Shown in pieces: positions 24,168 to 32,635 of a stretch of DNA of 64,000 nt. The notes beneath the pieces are model-generated. The model made no database searches and was not told the origin of the DNA. It worked only from the letters and a program-made list of their open reading frames with translations. Origin of the DNA: Bacteroidota bacterium (GTDB lineage: Bacteria; Bacteroidota; Bacteroidia; Chitinophagales; Saprospiraceae); assembly GCA_963169455.1 (NCBI GenBank), contig CAUJDW010000100.1, positions 1-64,000 of the forward strand. Direction: 5' to 3'. Each line of letters starts with the position of its first letter. Position 1 is the stretch's first letter. The position numbers were made by a program, and so were the translations under genes.

Positions 24168-25274
24168 TCAAATCCCTTCCTCCCCTTCCTCATACTTCCA
24201 CAGGGCGCCGTACTGTTCCACCAGAATGTTGTCGTATTGGTCAGCGCAGTCGAAGAGGTGTTTGAACAGTTTCATTCCGGTGCTGAGGTTGAGGTAGCGG
24301 TCGTAGATGAGCAGAGACAGGATGATATCCTGGTCTTTGATGCTGAAGGTCAGGCCCTCCACTTTATAGTTCTGGCGAAGCAGGTATTCGTAGAGGGGTT
24401 TGATATTTTTCTGGGGCAGCATGCAGAGGTAGGCGTCGCCGGTGATCATGCCGGTTTCCTCGTGGTAGGAGATGCTGATGCGGGCGCTGCCCTGCTGTAT
24501 CTCCCAGTTGTTGGGCCCGCGGCGCGACAGGCGCACGTCGTGGCCGGCTTTTCCGATGAGTTCTTCGATGGTGAGGGCTACGCCGGCGGGTTCGTACTCT
24601 TCGGCCAGGGAAGGCAGTTCCAGTTCGGCGCCGCAGTGTGGGCAGTATTTTTTGTTGTCTGCCTGGGCTTCGGAAACGACGTTATTGCAACCCGAGCAGC
24701 GGACGCACACTCCGCCGCCGGCGGACAGGTATTCTCCGATGGCCTGGCCCAGGTACTGGGCCGGCAGGGAGAAGCCGATATTGTCGCTGTCTTTGATGAT
24801 GAAGGTGTTGACCCCAACCACCTGCCGTTTCCGGTTGACGAGGGGCCCGCCGCTGTTGCCCGGGTTCAGTGCTGCATCGTGCTGGATGAGGCTGACGCCG
24901 CTGTCCTCATCCTTGAGGTTGGCGTTGGAGATGATGCCCTGGGTGGTGGCGTATTTCAGCCCGAATGGGTGTCCGATTGCGATGACGGGGTCGCCGTCGT
25001 GCATTTCGGCGTCGAGGGCCAGGCCCACTTCCGGAAGTTCCGCACCGGGCGGGGTTTCCAGGAAGGCAAGGTCGTATTTGGGGTCGAGGTACAGCACGCG
25101 CACCAGTTGTTTGCCCAGTTTTTCCCCCTTGATGATGGCCTCCTTGTTCCCCTCCACATTGTGCGCATTGGTCACAATGAGGTTGGGCCCCTTCAGGTAA
25201 AAACCCGTACCGGTGCTGGTGGGCGTGGCAATCTGGATGACGATATTGCGATAAAATTCAATAACCTCTTTCAT
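24168..25274 (-). CDS. HtrA-like serine protease fused to zinc ribbon and C-terminal domain
   Basis: Residues 1-185 of this 368-aa protein form a trypsin-like S1C domain with His38 (TNAHNVEG), Asp68 (DPKYDLAFLE) and Ser141 (NPGNSGGPLV). No PDZ follows. Instead residues 190-215 are a zinc ribbon (CSGC at 193-196, CPHC at 211-214). Residues 225-365 look like a YbjN / type III chaperone-like alpha-beta fold (WEIQQGSARISISYHEETG, LPQKNIKPLYEYLLRQNY). No signal peptide is visible, so it is probably cytoplasmic, unlike most HtrA proteases. It sits 125 bp after paaC on the same strand. Substrate unknown. Confidence 0.82.
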   Translation of the reverse strand: MKEVIEFYRNIVIQIATPTSTGTGFYLKGPNLIVTNAHNVEGNKEAIIKGEKLGKQLVRVLYLDPKYDLAFLETPPGAELPEVGLALDAEMHDGDPVIAIGHPFGLKYATTQGIISNANLKDEDSGVSLIQHDAALNPGNSGGPLVNRKRQVVGVNTFIIKDSDNIGFSLPAQYLGQAIGEYLSAGGGVCVRCSGCNNVVSEAQADNKKYCPHCGAELELPSLAEEYEPAGVALTIEELIGKAGHDVRLSRRGPNNWEIQQGSARISISYHEETGMITGDAYLCMLPQKNIKPLYEYLLRQNYKVEGLTFSIKDQDIILSLLIYDRYLNLSTGMKLFKHLFDCADQYDNILVEQYGALWKYEEGEEGI

Positions 25275-25399
25275 GAATAGGCCAAAGTCTTCCTGTTTGG
25301 GGTTAGGGCTGGTTTTCTTTGCAAGTAAAGAAATATTTTGGAATACTTCGCCGGAGTGGTTTCAGGAATTGCATCCGCCTTTGTTGTGAATTAAATCTT

Positions 25400-26161
25400 T
25401 CACCACTCCATCCCGGGGTAAGCCCTTTGTACGAACTGCAGCTCGGCCAGGATGTAGCCCAGGTGTTCGGAGTGCATCCTGCCCGTTTTGCCGCCGCTTT
25501 GCATCCAGGTATCGGCGGGTTGTTCCAGGGTGGCTTCCTGGAGGATGGCGGCAACTTTTTCGTCGTACAGGCTTTTGATTTTCCGCAAATCGGGGCCGAT
25601 GCCGGCTTCCAGCATTTGCTCATCCACTTCCGTCACCTCGGTGAGTTCGCCGGTGTACATCCACAAGTCTTCGAGGGCGGCCTGCATGCGTTGGCGGCTT
25701 TCTTCGGCGCCGTCGCCCAGGCGGATCATCCATTCGGAACTATAGCGCAGGTGGTAGGCGATCTCTTTGAAGGATTTTGCGGCGATGGCCTGCAGGTGTT
25801 CGTCGCGGCTTTGTTTCAGCGCCTCAAACTGGAAGTAGTTAAAGGCGTCGAAGAGAAACTGGCGGGTGATGGTGTGGGCGAAGTCGCCGTTGGGCTGCTC
25901 GACGAGGAGGGCGTTGCGGTAGCCCGACACGTCGCGCAGGTAGGCCAAATTGTCTTCGGTGCGGCCTTTGCCCTCCACCTGGCCGGCGTATTGCAGCAGG
26001 CTGCGCGCCTGCCCCACCTGGTCGAGGGCGATGTTGGTCATAGCGATGTCCTGCTCCAGGATGGGCCCGTGGCCGCACCACTCGGAAAGACGGTGCCCCA
26101 GGATGAGCGCGTTGTCGCCGAGGCGGAGGAGGTATTCGAAGAAAGCTTGTGGCTGGGGCAT
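25400..26161 (-). CDS. paaC: PaaC, phenylacetyl-CoA epoxidase structural subunit
   Basis: This 253-aa ferritin-like protein pairs with PaaA as the non-catalytic scaffold of ring-1,2-phenylacetyl-CoA epoxidase, which activates the aromatic ring for beta-oxidation-like cleavage. Family segments: LLRLGDNALILGHRLSEWCG, LEQDIAMTNIALDQVGQARS, NLAYLRDVSGYRNALLVEQP, KEIAYHLRYSSEWMIRLGDG and the C-terminal HSEHLGYILAELQFVQRAYP. It is the third gene of paaA-paaB-paaC; no paaD follows, which is unusual for the canonical ABCDE order. Confidence 0.95.
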   Translation of the reverse strand: MPQPQAFFEYLLRLGDNALILGHRLSEWCGHGPILEQDIAMTNIALDQVGQARSLLQYAGQVEGKGRTEDNLAYLRDVSGYRNALLVEQPNGDFAHTITRQFLFDAFNYFQFEALKQSRDEHLQAIAAKSFKEIAYHLRYSSEWMIRLGDGAEESRQRMQAALEDLWMYTGELTEVTEVDEQMLEAGIGPDLRKIKSLYDEKVAAILQEATLEQPADTWMQSGGKTGRMHSEHLGYILAELQFVQRAYPGMEW

Positions 26162-26239
26162 TGTTTCTGGTTGACGGTTTCTGGTTTCTGGTTTCTGAGT
26201 TTCTGGGGCATAGGAACCAGAAACCAGAAACCAGAAACT
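26162..26239. repeat. GGTTTCT / CCAGAAA inverted repeat between paaB and paaC
   Basis: Tandem GTTTCTG units on the left arm and CCAGAAA units on the right can fold into an imperfect hairpin over the whole 78-bp spacer. A related hairpin follows the RND efflux gene at 62501-62542. It starts exactly at the paaB stop. It could reduce paaC expression relative to paaAB or protect the upstream mRNA; this is an inference. Confidence 0.65.
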
Positions 26240-26530
26240 CTAAATATGTTTCACCTCATCAGGCAGATTATAAAAAGTCGGGTGGCGGTAAACCTTGTCA
26301 TCAGCCGGGTCGAAAAGAGATTCTGCTTGGTCAGGGCTGGAGGCAGTGATGTACCTGGATTCCACCACCCATATACTGACACCCTCGCTGCGGCGGGTGT
26401 AGACATCGCGGGCGTTTTCGATGGCCATCTCCGCATCGGCGGCATGGAGGCTGCCGACGTGTTTGTGGCTCAGGCCGTTTTTGCTGCGGATGAAGACTTC
26501 CCAGAGCGGCCAGTCTTTTTTGTTGGTCAT
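26240..26530 (-). CDS. paaB: PaaB, phenylacetyl-CoA epoxidase subunit
   Basis: This 96-aa subunit matches the small PaaB family: WPLWEVFIRSKNGLSHKHVG, SLHAADAEMAIENARDVYTRR, EGVSIWVVESRYITASSP and DPADDKVYRHPTFYNLPDEV. PaaB bridges the PaaAC heterodimers in the epoxidase complex. Length and all conserved blocks are normal. Confidence 0.96.
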   Translation of the reverse strand: MTNKKDWPLWEVFIRSKNGLSHKHVGSLHAADAEMAIENARDVYTRRSEGVSIWVVESRYITASSPDQAESLFDPADDKVYRHPTFYNLPDEVKHI

Positions 26531-26543
26531 GGCTTTTTATTTA

Positions 26544-26607
26544 GTAGTAGTAGTTTATTAACCCGCGAGGTTTTCCCAAACCTCGCGGGTTAATAAACTA
26601 CTACTAC
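26544..26607. repeat. 30-bp perfect hairpin between paaA and paaB
   Basis: Arms 26544-26573 and 26578-26607 are exact complements with a 4-base loop. The core AACCCGCGAGGTTT is shared (one base changed) with the hairpin in the paaE leader at 42172-42205. The outer arm contains GTAGTAGTAG, which supplies the paaA stop codon (complement of 26604-26606). Such a stem in the intercistronic mRNA would be very stable. It may be an inserted repeat, a processing site or a partial terminator. Confidence 0.85.
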
Positions 26608-27566
26608 GCTACTTCTACTTTCCTTTCTTCCTGCCGGCGGCGGCGTTTCTCCGCGTAGGCCATGGCTGCTTCGCGCACCCAGGCGCCTTCTTCGTGGGCT
26701 TCGACGCGGGCCTGCAAACGCTGGCGGTTGCAGGGGCCGTTACCCTTGACGACGTTCCAGAACTCGTCCCAGTCGATCTCGCCGAAGTCGTAGTGGCTGC
26801 GTTCTTCGTTCCATTTCAGGGCCGGGTCGGGCACCGTCAGGCCGAGGAAGTCCGCCTGGGGGACTGTGGCGTCGATGAATTGCTGGCGCAGTTCGTCGTT
26901 GGTTTTGCGCTTGATGCGCCAGCGCATGGATTGCTGGGTATGCGTGGAGTCCTTGTCGCTGGGGCCGAACATCATCAGGGCGGGCCACCACCAGCGGTTG
27001 AGGGCATCCTGGGCCATTTGTTTCTGGGCCTCGGCGCCGCGGCAGAGGGTCAGCAGTATCTCGTAGCCCTGGCGCTGGTGGAAACTTTCTTCCTTACAGA
27101 TGCGCACCATGGCGCGGGCGTAGGGCCCGTAAGAGGTTCGGGTGAGCATGACCTGGTTCATGATGGCCGCGCCATCGACCAGCCAGCCGATGGCGCCCAT
27201 ATCAGCCCAGCTCAGAGAGGGATAATTGAAGATGCTGCTGTATTTGGCCTTGCCGGTGTGAAGCTCTTCCAGTAGTTCCTCGCGGCTCACGCCCAGGGTT
27301 TCTGCAGCGCTGTACAGGTACAGCCCGTGCCCGGCTTCATCCTGGATTTTTGCCAGCAGGGCCACTTTGCGGCGCAAGGAGGGCGCGCGGGTCACCCAGT
27401 TGCCCTCCGGCAGCATGCCGACCACTTCGGAATGAGCATGCTGGGATATCTGGCGGATGAGGGTTTTGCGGTAGGCATCCGGCATCCAGTCCTTCGGCTC
27501 GATCTTCTCATCGGCGTCGATGCGGGCCTGAAACTGTTCTTCAAGGGCTTTTTGCTTAGGATCCAT
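26604..27566 (-). CDS. paaA: PaaA, phenylacetyl-CoA epoxidase catalytic subunit
   Basis: This 320-aa di-iron ferritin-like monooxygenase has metal-ligand helices in [20 protein letters not shown] and [20 protein letters not shown]. Other family blocks are [37 protein letters not shown] and [19 protein letters not shown]. It inserts oxygen into the ring of phenylacetyl-CoA using electrons from PaaE. First gene of paaABC, with a -7 box and a palindromic operator upstream. The C-terminal end is basic ([14 protein letters not shown]), and the stop lies in the hairpin repeat. Confidence 0.96.
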   Translation of the reverse strand: MDPKQKALEEQFQARIDADEKIEPKDWMPDAYRKTLIRQISQHAHSEVVGMLPEGNWVTRAPSLRRKVALLAKIQDEAGHGLYLYSAAETLGVSREELLEELHTGKAKYSSIFNYPSLSWADMGAIGWLVDGAAIMNQVMLTRTSYGPYARAMVRICKEESFHQRQGYEILLTLCRGAEAQKQMAQDALNRWWWPALMMFGPSDKDSTHTQQSMRWRIKRKTNDELRQQFIDATVPQADFLGLTVPDPALKWNEERSHYDFGEIDWDEFWNVVKGNGPCNRQRLQARVEAHEEGAWVREAAMAYAEKRRRRQEERKVEVA

Positions 27567-27630
27567 GCTGAAATTTAGTTTGCGGAACCGCGAGGATTCA
27601 GACGGAGCAATATACGCGGTTCTATGGCTG

Positions 27631-27672
27631 CAAATATAAGCTTTTTCAGTATAAAACGAACGTTTGTTCGTT
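27631..27672 (-). promoter_or_regulatory. paaA promoter overlapped by a TetR-type operator
   Basis: The minus strand carries TATATTTG (complement of 27631-27638). Just upstream, at 27655-27672, lies the perfect inverted repeat AACGAAC-GTTT-GTTCGTT, which covers the -33 zone. An 18-bp palindrome of this type is a typical TetR-dimer site and resembles AACGNNCGTT-centred PaaR sites. The likely ligand protein is the TetR regulator at 40410-40997, which neighbours paaE. Repression relieved by phenylacetyl-CoA is the expected logic; this is an inference. Confidence 0.7.
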
Positions 27673-27676
27673 ATGT

Positions 27677-28534
27677 TCAGGGTGCGATGAGCAATTCTTC
27701 AAAGCGGACGTTGGCGAAGAAATATCCGGGCGTCCTGCCCGAGAGGTTGGCCGACAGGTTGGCGGGCGGAGCCAGGAATACTTCCCCCGATTCCGCCCCT
27801 TGCTGCCCCGCAGCCTCCGTGTCGGTTGCTTCCTGAATTTCCTTAAAGAGGCGAAACACCTGCTCTTCCACCTGGAAAAATTCCACCCGGGCCGATTCGC
27901 CGGGAATTAGCCAATCATTCAGTTGCATTGAAAATTCCTGGTAACGGCCATCGGAGCCCTTATCCTCGTAGAAAAAGTAGAATTTGATTTGCCGGCCATT
28001 CTCCTGAGTGGTCAGGCGCACCCAGGCAAAATCGGCCTGCCCGGGAGGGTCCTGGAAGTACAACACGGCCTGGGAGCGGAAAAAACCGGATTCTATCCGG
28101 ACATGTCGGAGCACGGCCGAATCGACACTGATCGGAACGGCCGGCATGGCGGACAGGCCGGTGATTATTTCTCCGCCGGCCTCGGCCGAGAGGGCGTATT
28201 CCGCACCCGGCTCGCCCCGAATGGCGAAAGAACGGTAATGGCCTGCCCCGAGGTGGATCAGCACCTCGCTGTTGCCCCTGTCATCCATCAGAACGGCCCG
28301 GGCATCCGTTACGGGGGGGAAGTAGGTGGGGTTGTCCAGGCTGGCAGCACGCACCAGGACGACAGTTGCGCCTTCTCCCAGGGATATCCGCCCCTCCACC
28401 ACGATGGGCCCGGGGGCATCGCGCTCCCGGTGCTCCAGTTCCCCTTCCAGGGTGCAGGCCGGGAGCAGCAGCAGCAAGGCCGCCAGCCGGCTAATCATTC
28501 GCCCGTTTCGGAAAAAGATGCTTTTTTCTGCCAT
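27677..28534 (-). CDS. DUF4249 outer-membrane lipoprotein
   Basis: This 285-aa protein has lipobox LLPAC (residues 12-27), then [20 protein letters not shown] and a series of Ig-like strands ([39 protein letters not shown]). DUF4249 proteins are encoded directly after STN-type TonB receptors in Bacteroidota and are thought to be their surface lipoprotein partner, replacing SusD. Here the ATG overlaps the receptor TGA (TGATG), suggesting translational coupling. The substrate is unknown. Confidence 0.88.
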   Translation of the reverse strand: MAEKSIFFRNGRMISRLAALLLLLPACTLEGELEHRERDAPGPIVVEGRISLGEGATVVLVRAASLDNPTYFPPVTDARAVLMDDRGNSEVLIHLGAGHYRSFAIRGEPGAEYALSAEAGGEIITGLSAMPAVPISVDSAVLRHVRIESGFFRSQAVLYFQDPPGQADFAWVRLTTQENGRQIKFYFFYEDKGSDGRYQEFSMQLNDWLIPGESARVEFFQVEEQVFRLFKEIQEATDTEAAGQQGAESGEVFLAPPANLSANLSGRTPGYFFANVRFEELLIAP

Positions 28535-31212
28535 CAGAAGCGGAAATTGTAGGTTAGTGAAGGAATGATAAAGGGCGTCAGGGAGACGAGGTAGGCTTTT
28601 ACCGCTCCATCAGGCCCCTCCCTGAGGTAGGCATAGGAGGCATTGCGCCGGGCATAGAGGTTGAACAGGGAAAAATTCAGGCTGGAGCCCCTGTCGCGCC
28701 CGCCTTTGCGGTACACCGTTATCGACAGGTCAAAGCGGTGGTTATCTTCCATGCGGTAGGAATTTCGCGGCGGGAAGTAATCCAGCACGGCCCCGTCGAT
28801 GGAATAGGCTGCTACCGGGATAGTCAGGTTTTTTCCCGACAGGTAAATCCAGCGCCCCACGATTACGATTTTCTCGTTCACGTCCCAAACGGCGGCGAGC
28901 GACAGTACGTGGGGCCGCAGCACATCGGTGGGGAATGGCCGCCCCCCGTCCACCTGGCCAAAGTGGGCTTTTGCCGCCGAGAAGGTATAGCTGGCCCAGG
29001 CCCTGAACTGGCCCGTATTTTTCCGCAGCAGGCATTCCACGCCCTTTGCCTCCACCTCTCCGAAGACGAGCAGGGATTCCAGGCCAGCGGGCGGGCCGTC
29101 GAGTTTTACGCCGCTTCTGAAGCCGGGCTGGTTGTTCATTTTTTTGTAATAAAACCCCAGAGAAGCTTCGTAGGCCCCGTCGGCGAGGCCTGCTCTGTAC
29201 TCAACTGACCAGTGGCCGGCAAACTGGGGCCTTATCAGATGGCTGGCCGGCAGCCAGATGTTGAGGGGGTCGTTGGGGATTGGGCGGCTGATGCGCTGCA
29301 GGTACTGGTAGGTGCGGTTGTAGGCAATCGTAATCCAGTGTCTTTCGGCCAGAGCGGCAGACAACGAGGCCCGGGGCTCGATGCCGTAAAACGAGCGGAT
29401 GGTTTGGCCCGGAGCGTAATAGGTGGAATCGGCTATGGCGCCCGCTCCGTCGTAAGTGTACACGTACTGCCCGCTTCCCAGGGCGGCGAATTGGGTGAAG
29501 TGCAGCCCGTAGTCGAGGGCGATCCGCTTGTGGGGTTCCCATTCGTGAGCGGCGTACAGCCCCAGCGTGCGCGAGCGGGGCCGTATGGAATCATCAGGCC
29601 CGGCGCCTTCCAGGCTCTCGGCCCGGGCATAACCGAAGCGGTTGGCATAATAACCCGCCCCGAATCTAAAGACACTGCCCGGCGCCTGATAATACTGGAA
29701 ATCCGTTTTCACCTGAAACCCACTGACGGCGCTCTCCGAGGGAGGAGCCAGCCGCCGGATGGCCAAAAAGGCCGAATCCCGGATGGTTTCCCGGGACAGG
29801 TAGCGGAAATCGTGGAAAATAACCGAAGTATTCTGGAAGAGCCGTTCGTTGAACAAGTAATTCCAGCGGAGCGTAAAGGCCTTATTTCCCCATTGCGTAC
29901 GGGCCCGTATCCCGGAAGGCAATGCGGCGCCGAAGTTGAATTTGGTTTCGCTAAGGTCCTGGCCGAAATAAGCCGAGAGGAAAACCCTGCTTTTAGCCCC
30001 CAGGCGGAGGTTCGTTTTGGCATTCAAGTCGGCGAAGGAAAAGAAATTCTGGGCCCCGCTTTCCCTGCCGTCGGCATAGAACAGGAAAGAAAAAAGCTCC
30101 AGGTGGCTGCGGCGGGCGGCGAGCAGGAAGCTGGCCTTGCCTTTCAGCAGGGGGCCATCCACTTTGAGCCTGGTGGCGATGAGCCCTACTCCGCCTCCGG
30201 CCCGGATGCGCTCCTTGTTGCCCTCCGCGGTGCGGACATCCACCACCGAGGCCAGGCGGCCCTGATATCTGGCCGGGATGTGGTTTTTGTACAGGCGCAC
30301 GTGTTTGACCACATCCGGGTTAAACACGGAGAAGAGGCCGTTCATGTGGGAGTCGAAAAAAACGGGCGCTTCATCCAGCAGGTAGAGGTTCTGGTCGGAT
30401 GCGCCGCCCCGCACGCTGATGGCGCTTAAAGCTTCGCCGGAGCTGCACACGCCCGGCAGCAGTTGAAGGCTTTGCAGCACATCCTGTTCGCCCAGCAGCC
30501 CCGGCATCTCGTTGATGAGGTCGAGCTCGATCTCTTTGGCTGCCTGAGGCGGCTCGGCGGCAACGTCAACGCCGGCAGCGCTGGTATTGATAATGATGGG
30601 CTGCAACTGAGCTACACCAGGAGTCAGGCCTATGTCGAGCCGCCGGCTCCCGGCCAGTTCGATGACGGTATCCCGGGCTTCATAGCCCAGATACCGCACC
30701 TGGATGGCGTGCCGGCCCGGCGGCAGGCTGAGGGAATAAAACCCATAGGCGTTGGAGGCCGCGCCGGCCCGCTGCCCCTGCCCGAGGACATAACAGCCGA
30801 TGAGCTCCTCCCCGCTGAGGGCGTCCCGTATATATCCGCTCAGTGTAAGCCTGTCCGAAGGCGGCTCCTCTTTCAGGGGGAAAACTACGAGGTGAGCGCC
30901 CTCCAGTTTGTAGGCCAGGGGAAGCCCATGCAGCAATTCGTCCAGTATTTTGTCCAGGCGCGCGCCCTCAAAATCCTTGTCCAGCCGCACCTCCGGGATG
31001 TATTCCGCACCATAGGTAAAAGACAGCCCGCTGGCCTGCCGGATCAAAGCGAAGGCTTCGGGCAGGCTCGCGCCTTCCAGCTTCAGGGTTATCCGCTGCT
31101 GCAGGGGCGATTCCTGGGCGTACAGTGGCCCGCTCAGGCGGGCGGCAAGCAGCAGGCCAGCCGCCACCAGGGCCGGGCGAAAGAGGTGGGCATGCTTCAA
31201 GGCGAAAGTCAA
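28534..31212 (-). CDS. TonB-dependent receptor with STN signalling domain
   Basis: This 892-aa outer-membrane receptor has, in order: signal peptide; STN domain (about 35-115, ITLKLEGASLPEAFALIRQA) that contacts FecR-type anti-sigma factors; carboxypeptidase-regulatory-like domain (about 120-190, LSGYIRDALSGEELIGCYVL); plug (about 215-340, VRGGASDQNLYLLDEAPVF); and a long barrel ending SLTYNFRF with terminal Phe. It imports an unknown ligand with TonB energy. With the ECF sigma and FecR genes upstream it forms a classical cell-surface signalling locus. It is followed immediately by DUF4249. Confidence 0.93.
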   Translation of the reverse strand: MTFALKHAHLFRPALVAAGLLLAARLSGPLYAQESPLQQRITLKLEGASLPEAFALIRQASGLSFTYGAEYIPEVRLDKDFEGARLDKILDELLHGLPLAYKLEGAHLVVFPLKEEPPSDRLTLSGYIRDALSGEELIGCYVLGQGQRAGAASNAYGFYSLSLPPGRHAIQVRYLGYEARDTVIELAGSRRLDIGLTPGVAQLQPIIINTSAAGVDVAAEPPQAAKEIELDLINEMPGLLGEQDVLQSLQLLPGVCSSGEALSAISVRGGASDQNLYLLDEAPVFFDSHMNGLFSVFNPDVVKHVRLYKNHIPARYQGRLASVVDVRTAEGNKERIRAGGGVGLIATRLKVDGPLLKGKASFLLAARRSHLELFSFLFYADGRESGAQNFFSFADLNAKTNLRLGAKSRVFLSAYFGQDLSETKFNFGAALPSGIRARTQWGNKAFTLRWNYLFNERLFQNTSVIFHDFRYLSRETIRDSAFLAIRRLAPPSESAVSGFQVKTDFQYYQAPGSVFRFGAGYYANRFGYARAESLEGAGPDDSIRPRSRTLGLYAAHEWEPHKRIALDYGLHFTQFAALGSGQYVYTYDGAGAIADSTYYAPGQTIRSFYGIEPRASLSAALAERHWITIAYNRTYQYLQRISRPIPNDPLNIWLPASHLIRPQFAGHWSVEYRAGLADGAYEASLGFYYKKMNNQPGFRSGVKLDGPPAGLESLLVFGEVEAKGVECLLRKNTGQFRAWASYTFSAAKAHFGQVDGGRPFPTDVLRPHVLSLAAVWDVNEKIVIVGRWIYLSGKNLTIPVAAYSIDGAVLDYFPPRNSYRMEDNHRFDLSITVYRKGGRDRGSSLNFSLFNLYARRNASYAYLREGPDGAVKAYLVSLTPFIIPSLTYNFRF

Positions 31213-31266
31213 TTTTCCTGCTTGAATTTCGAAATTTTATTCCGCAAAATACAGTATTCATCCCGG

Positions 31267-32457
31267 TTAATCCGCCCTGATTAAAAAATCAATCCTTTCT
31301 GTTTTGCCTTCCTCCAGTTGGAGGATAAACCGCCGCTCTTCTTTCCCGTCGGCAATGCTGACCAGCACCGTATTGGGTTTGACCCTTCCGGAGGAAATGC
31401 TGTGGATGAAGAGGGCGTTGTTTTCCCCCGGCCACAGCTCGAGTTCGAGGCAGCGCGGCGTTTTTTGCAATTCCACATCCCGGAGCAGGTAAGCGCCTCT
31501 GAAACTGGCGGAGATGACGTCGCCGTCAGGAAATCCGTTATCCCGGATGCACACGGTGGCTCTGCCGGGCCGCACGCCAACCGTCATGGCCAGTGAGGCG
31601 GCGGCATGTGCTGAAGTATCCTGCGCCGGGCTGTCGGTTAGCGTTTTTTCTTCCGGAGGCGCAGGCGGCGCCAGGGCCAGAGGCGGCGCCGCGGCCGGCT
31701 TTTCCTTCCAGGGCGTGAAGGCCAGCCCGCCGTTAAAGTGGCTGTCGAAGTAACCGGAAGTAACCCGGTGATAGTACAGCCGGTTGATAAGCGGGTTGAC
31801 GCTGCCTACCTGCAGGAACACCTTCACGTATTTGTACCCGAGGCCCAGGCTGAGCACAGTTTCGTTGGTAAGGAAACCAAATCGCCCCTGTTCCAGGGTT
31901 TCTCCCCCGCTGGCATGCCGGAAATCGGAAAAGTTCACCCAGGCCAGGCGGGTGCTGATGGCGGCGTCGAAAATGCGGGTTTTGATGCCGAGGCTGGGTT
32001 GCAGGAAAAACCGCTGGTAATTGCCACGGTAGTAGTCATACTGGCCGCGCCCGCTATAAATACTTCCATCTTCCGACCAGGCGGCGCCGGCGCCGGCGAA
32101 AACCTCCGCCCTGCCCCGGTTGAAATGTTTTTCATCGGGCCAGAATGCCGTATAGGCGCCCAGGCCGGCCTCCAACAATTCCTGCCTGAAGCCTGCCCAT
32201 TCCACACGTTTTCTGTGTCCCATCATGGAGCCGTTGGCCAGTACGGCCAGATTATCAGACAAGGCATAAGCGCCCTGCAGGTCGAGCGAAGCGTCCGGCG
32301 CCATGCCGGCGCCGCCGATGACAGCTTTGAAATCCCCCTTTTCGCTCAGAAGCGGGGCGTTGATCATATTCGGGATATAGAGGGTTGGGCCGCAACTGCT
32401 GGCCAGCAATGCAGCAAGAATGGCTGCAACGGCAAAAGAAAAAGCGGAGTTTTTCAT
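31267..32457 (-). CDS. lipoprotein with barrel-like region and extra C-terminal domain
   Basis: This 396-aa protein has a lipobox ASSC (MKNSAFSFAVAAILAALLAS), then a barrel-like or beta-sandwich domain (about 25-240: DLQGAYALSDNLAVLANGSM, LEAGLGAYTAFWPD, VFAGAGAAWSEDG). A Pro/Ala linker (PAAAPPLALAPPAPPEEK) leads to a C-terminal domain (about 295-396, VCIRDNGFPDGDVISASFRG) containing a DNGFPDGD motif. No named family is certain. Its place inside the sigma/FecR/TonB cluster suggests it handles the same ligand or is induced with it. Confidence 0.78.
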   Translation of the reverse strand: MKNSAFSFAVAAILAALLASSCGPTLYIPNMINAPLLSEKGDFKAVIGGAGMAPDASLDLQGAYALSDNLAVLANGSMMGHRKRVEWAGFRQELLEAGLGAYTAFWPDEKHFNRGRAEVFAGAGAAWSEDGSIYSGRGQYDYYRGNYQRFFLQPSLGIKTRIFDAAISTRLAWVNFSDFRHASGGETLEQGRFGFLTNETVLSLGLGYKYVKVFLQVGSVNPLINRLYYHRVTSGYFDSHFNGGLAFTPWKEKPAAAPPLALAPPAPPEEKTLTDSPAQDTSAHAAASLAMTVGVRPGRATVCIRDNGFPDGDVISASFRGAYLLRDVELQKTPRCLELELWPGENNALFIHSISSGRVKPNTVLVSIADGKEERRFILQLEEGKTERIDFLIRAD

Positions 32458-32538
32458 GACAAAAGGGTTTAGGCCCGGGCAAGCCCGGAAAAGAGAAAAG
32501 AAGTAACTATTCAGGGTTCCTTAAATTAGCCGCAATCA

Positions 32539-32625
32539 GGAATGCGGGCATGAGGCCCGCGGCGCAGGCAAAGCCCCTCCAAAGGATCACTGATTATCAT
32601 TTCGCGGGCCTCAGGCCCGCGTTCC
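32539..32625. repeat. inverted repeat with GCGGGCCTCAGGCCCGC arms
   Basis: Arms at 32539-32561 and 32603-32625 match 21 of 23 bases in inverted orientation with a 41-bp loop, and each arm is itself nearly palindromic. It lies just after the stop of the leftward PKD gene. It may act as a transcription-attenuating structure or be a repeat unit. Confidence 0.6.
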
Positions 32626-32635
32626 AACTTAAAGC

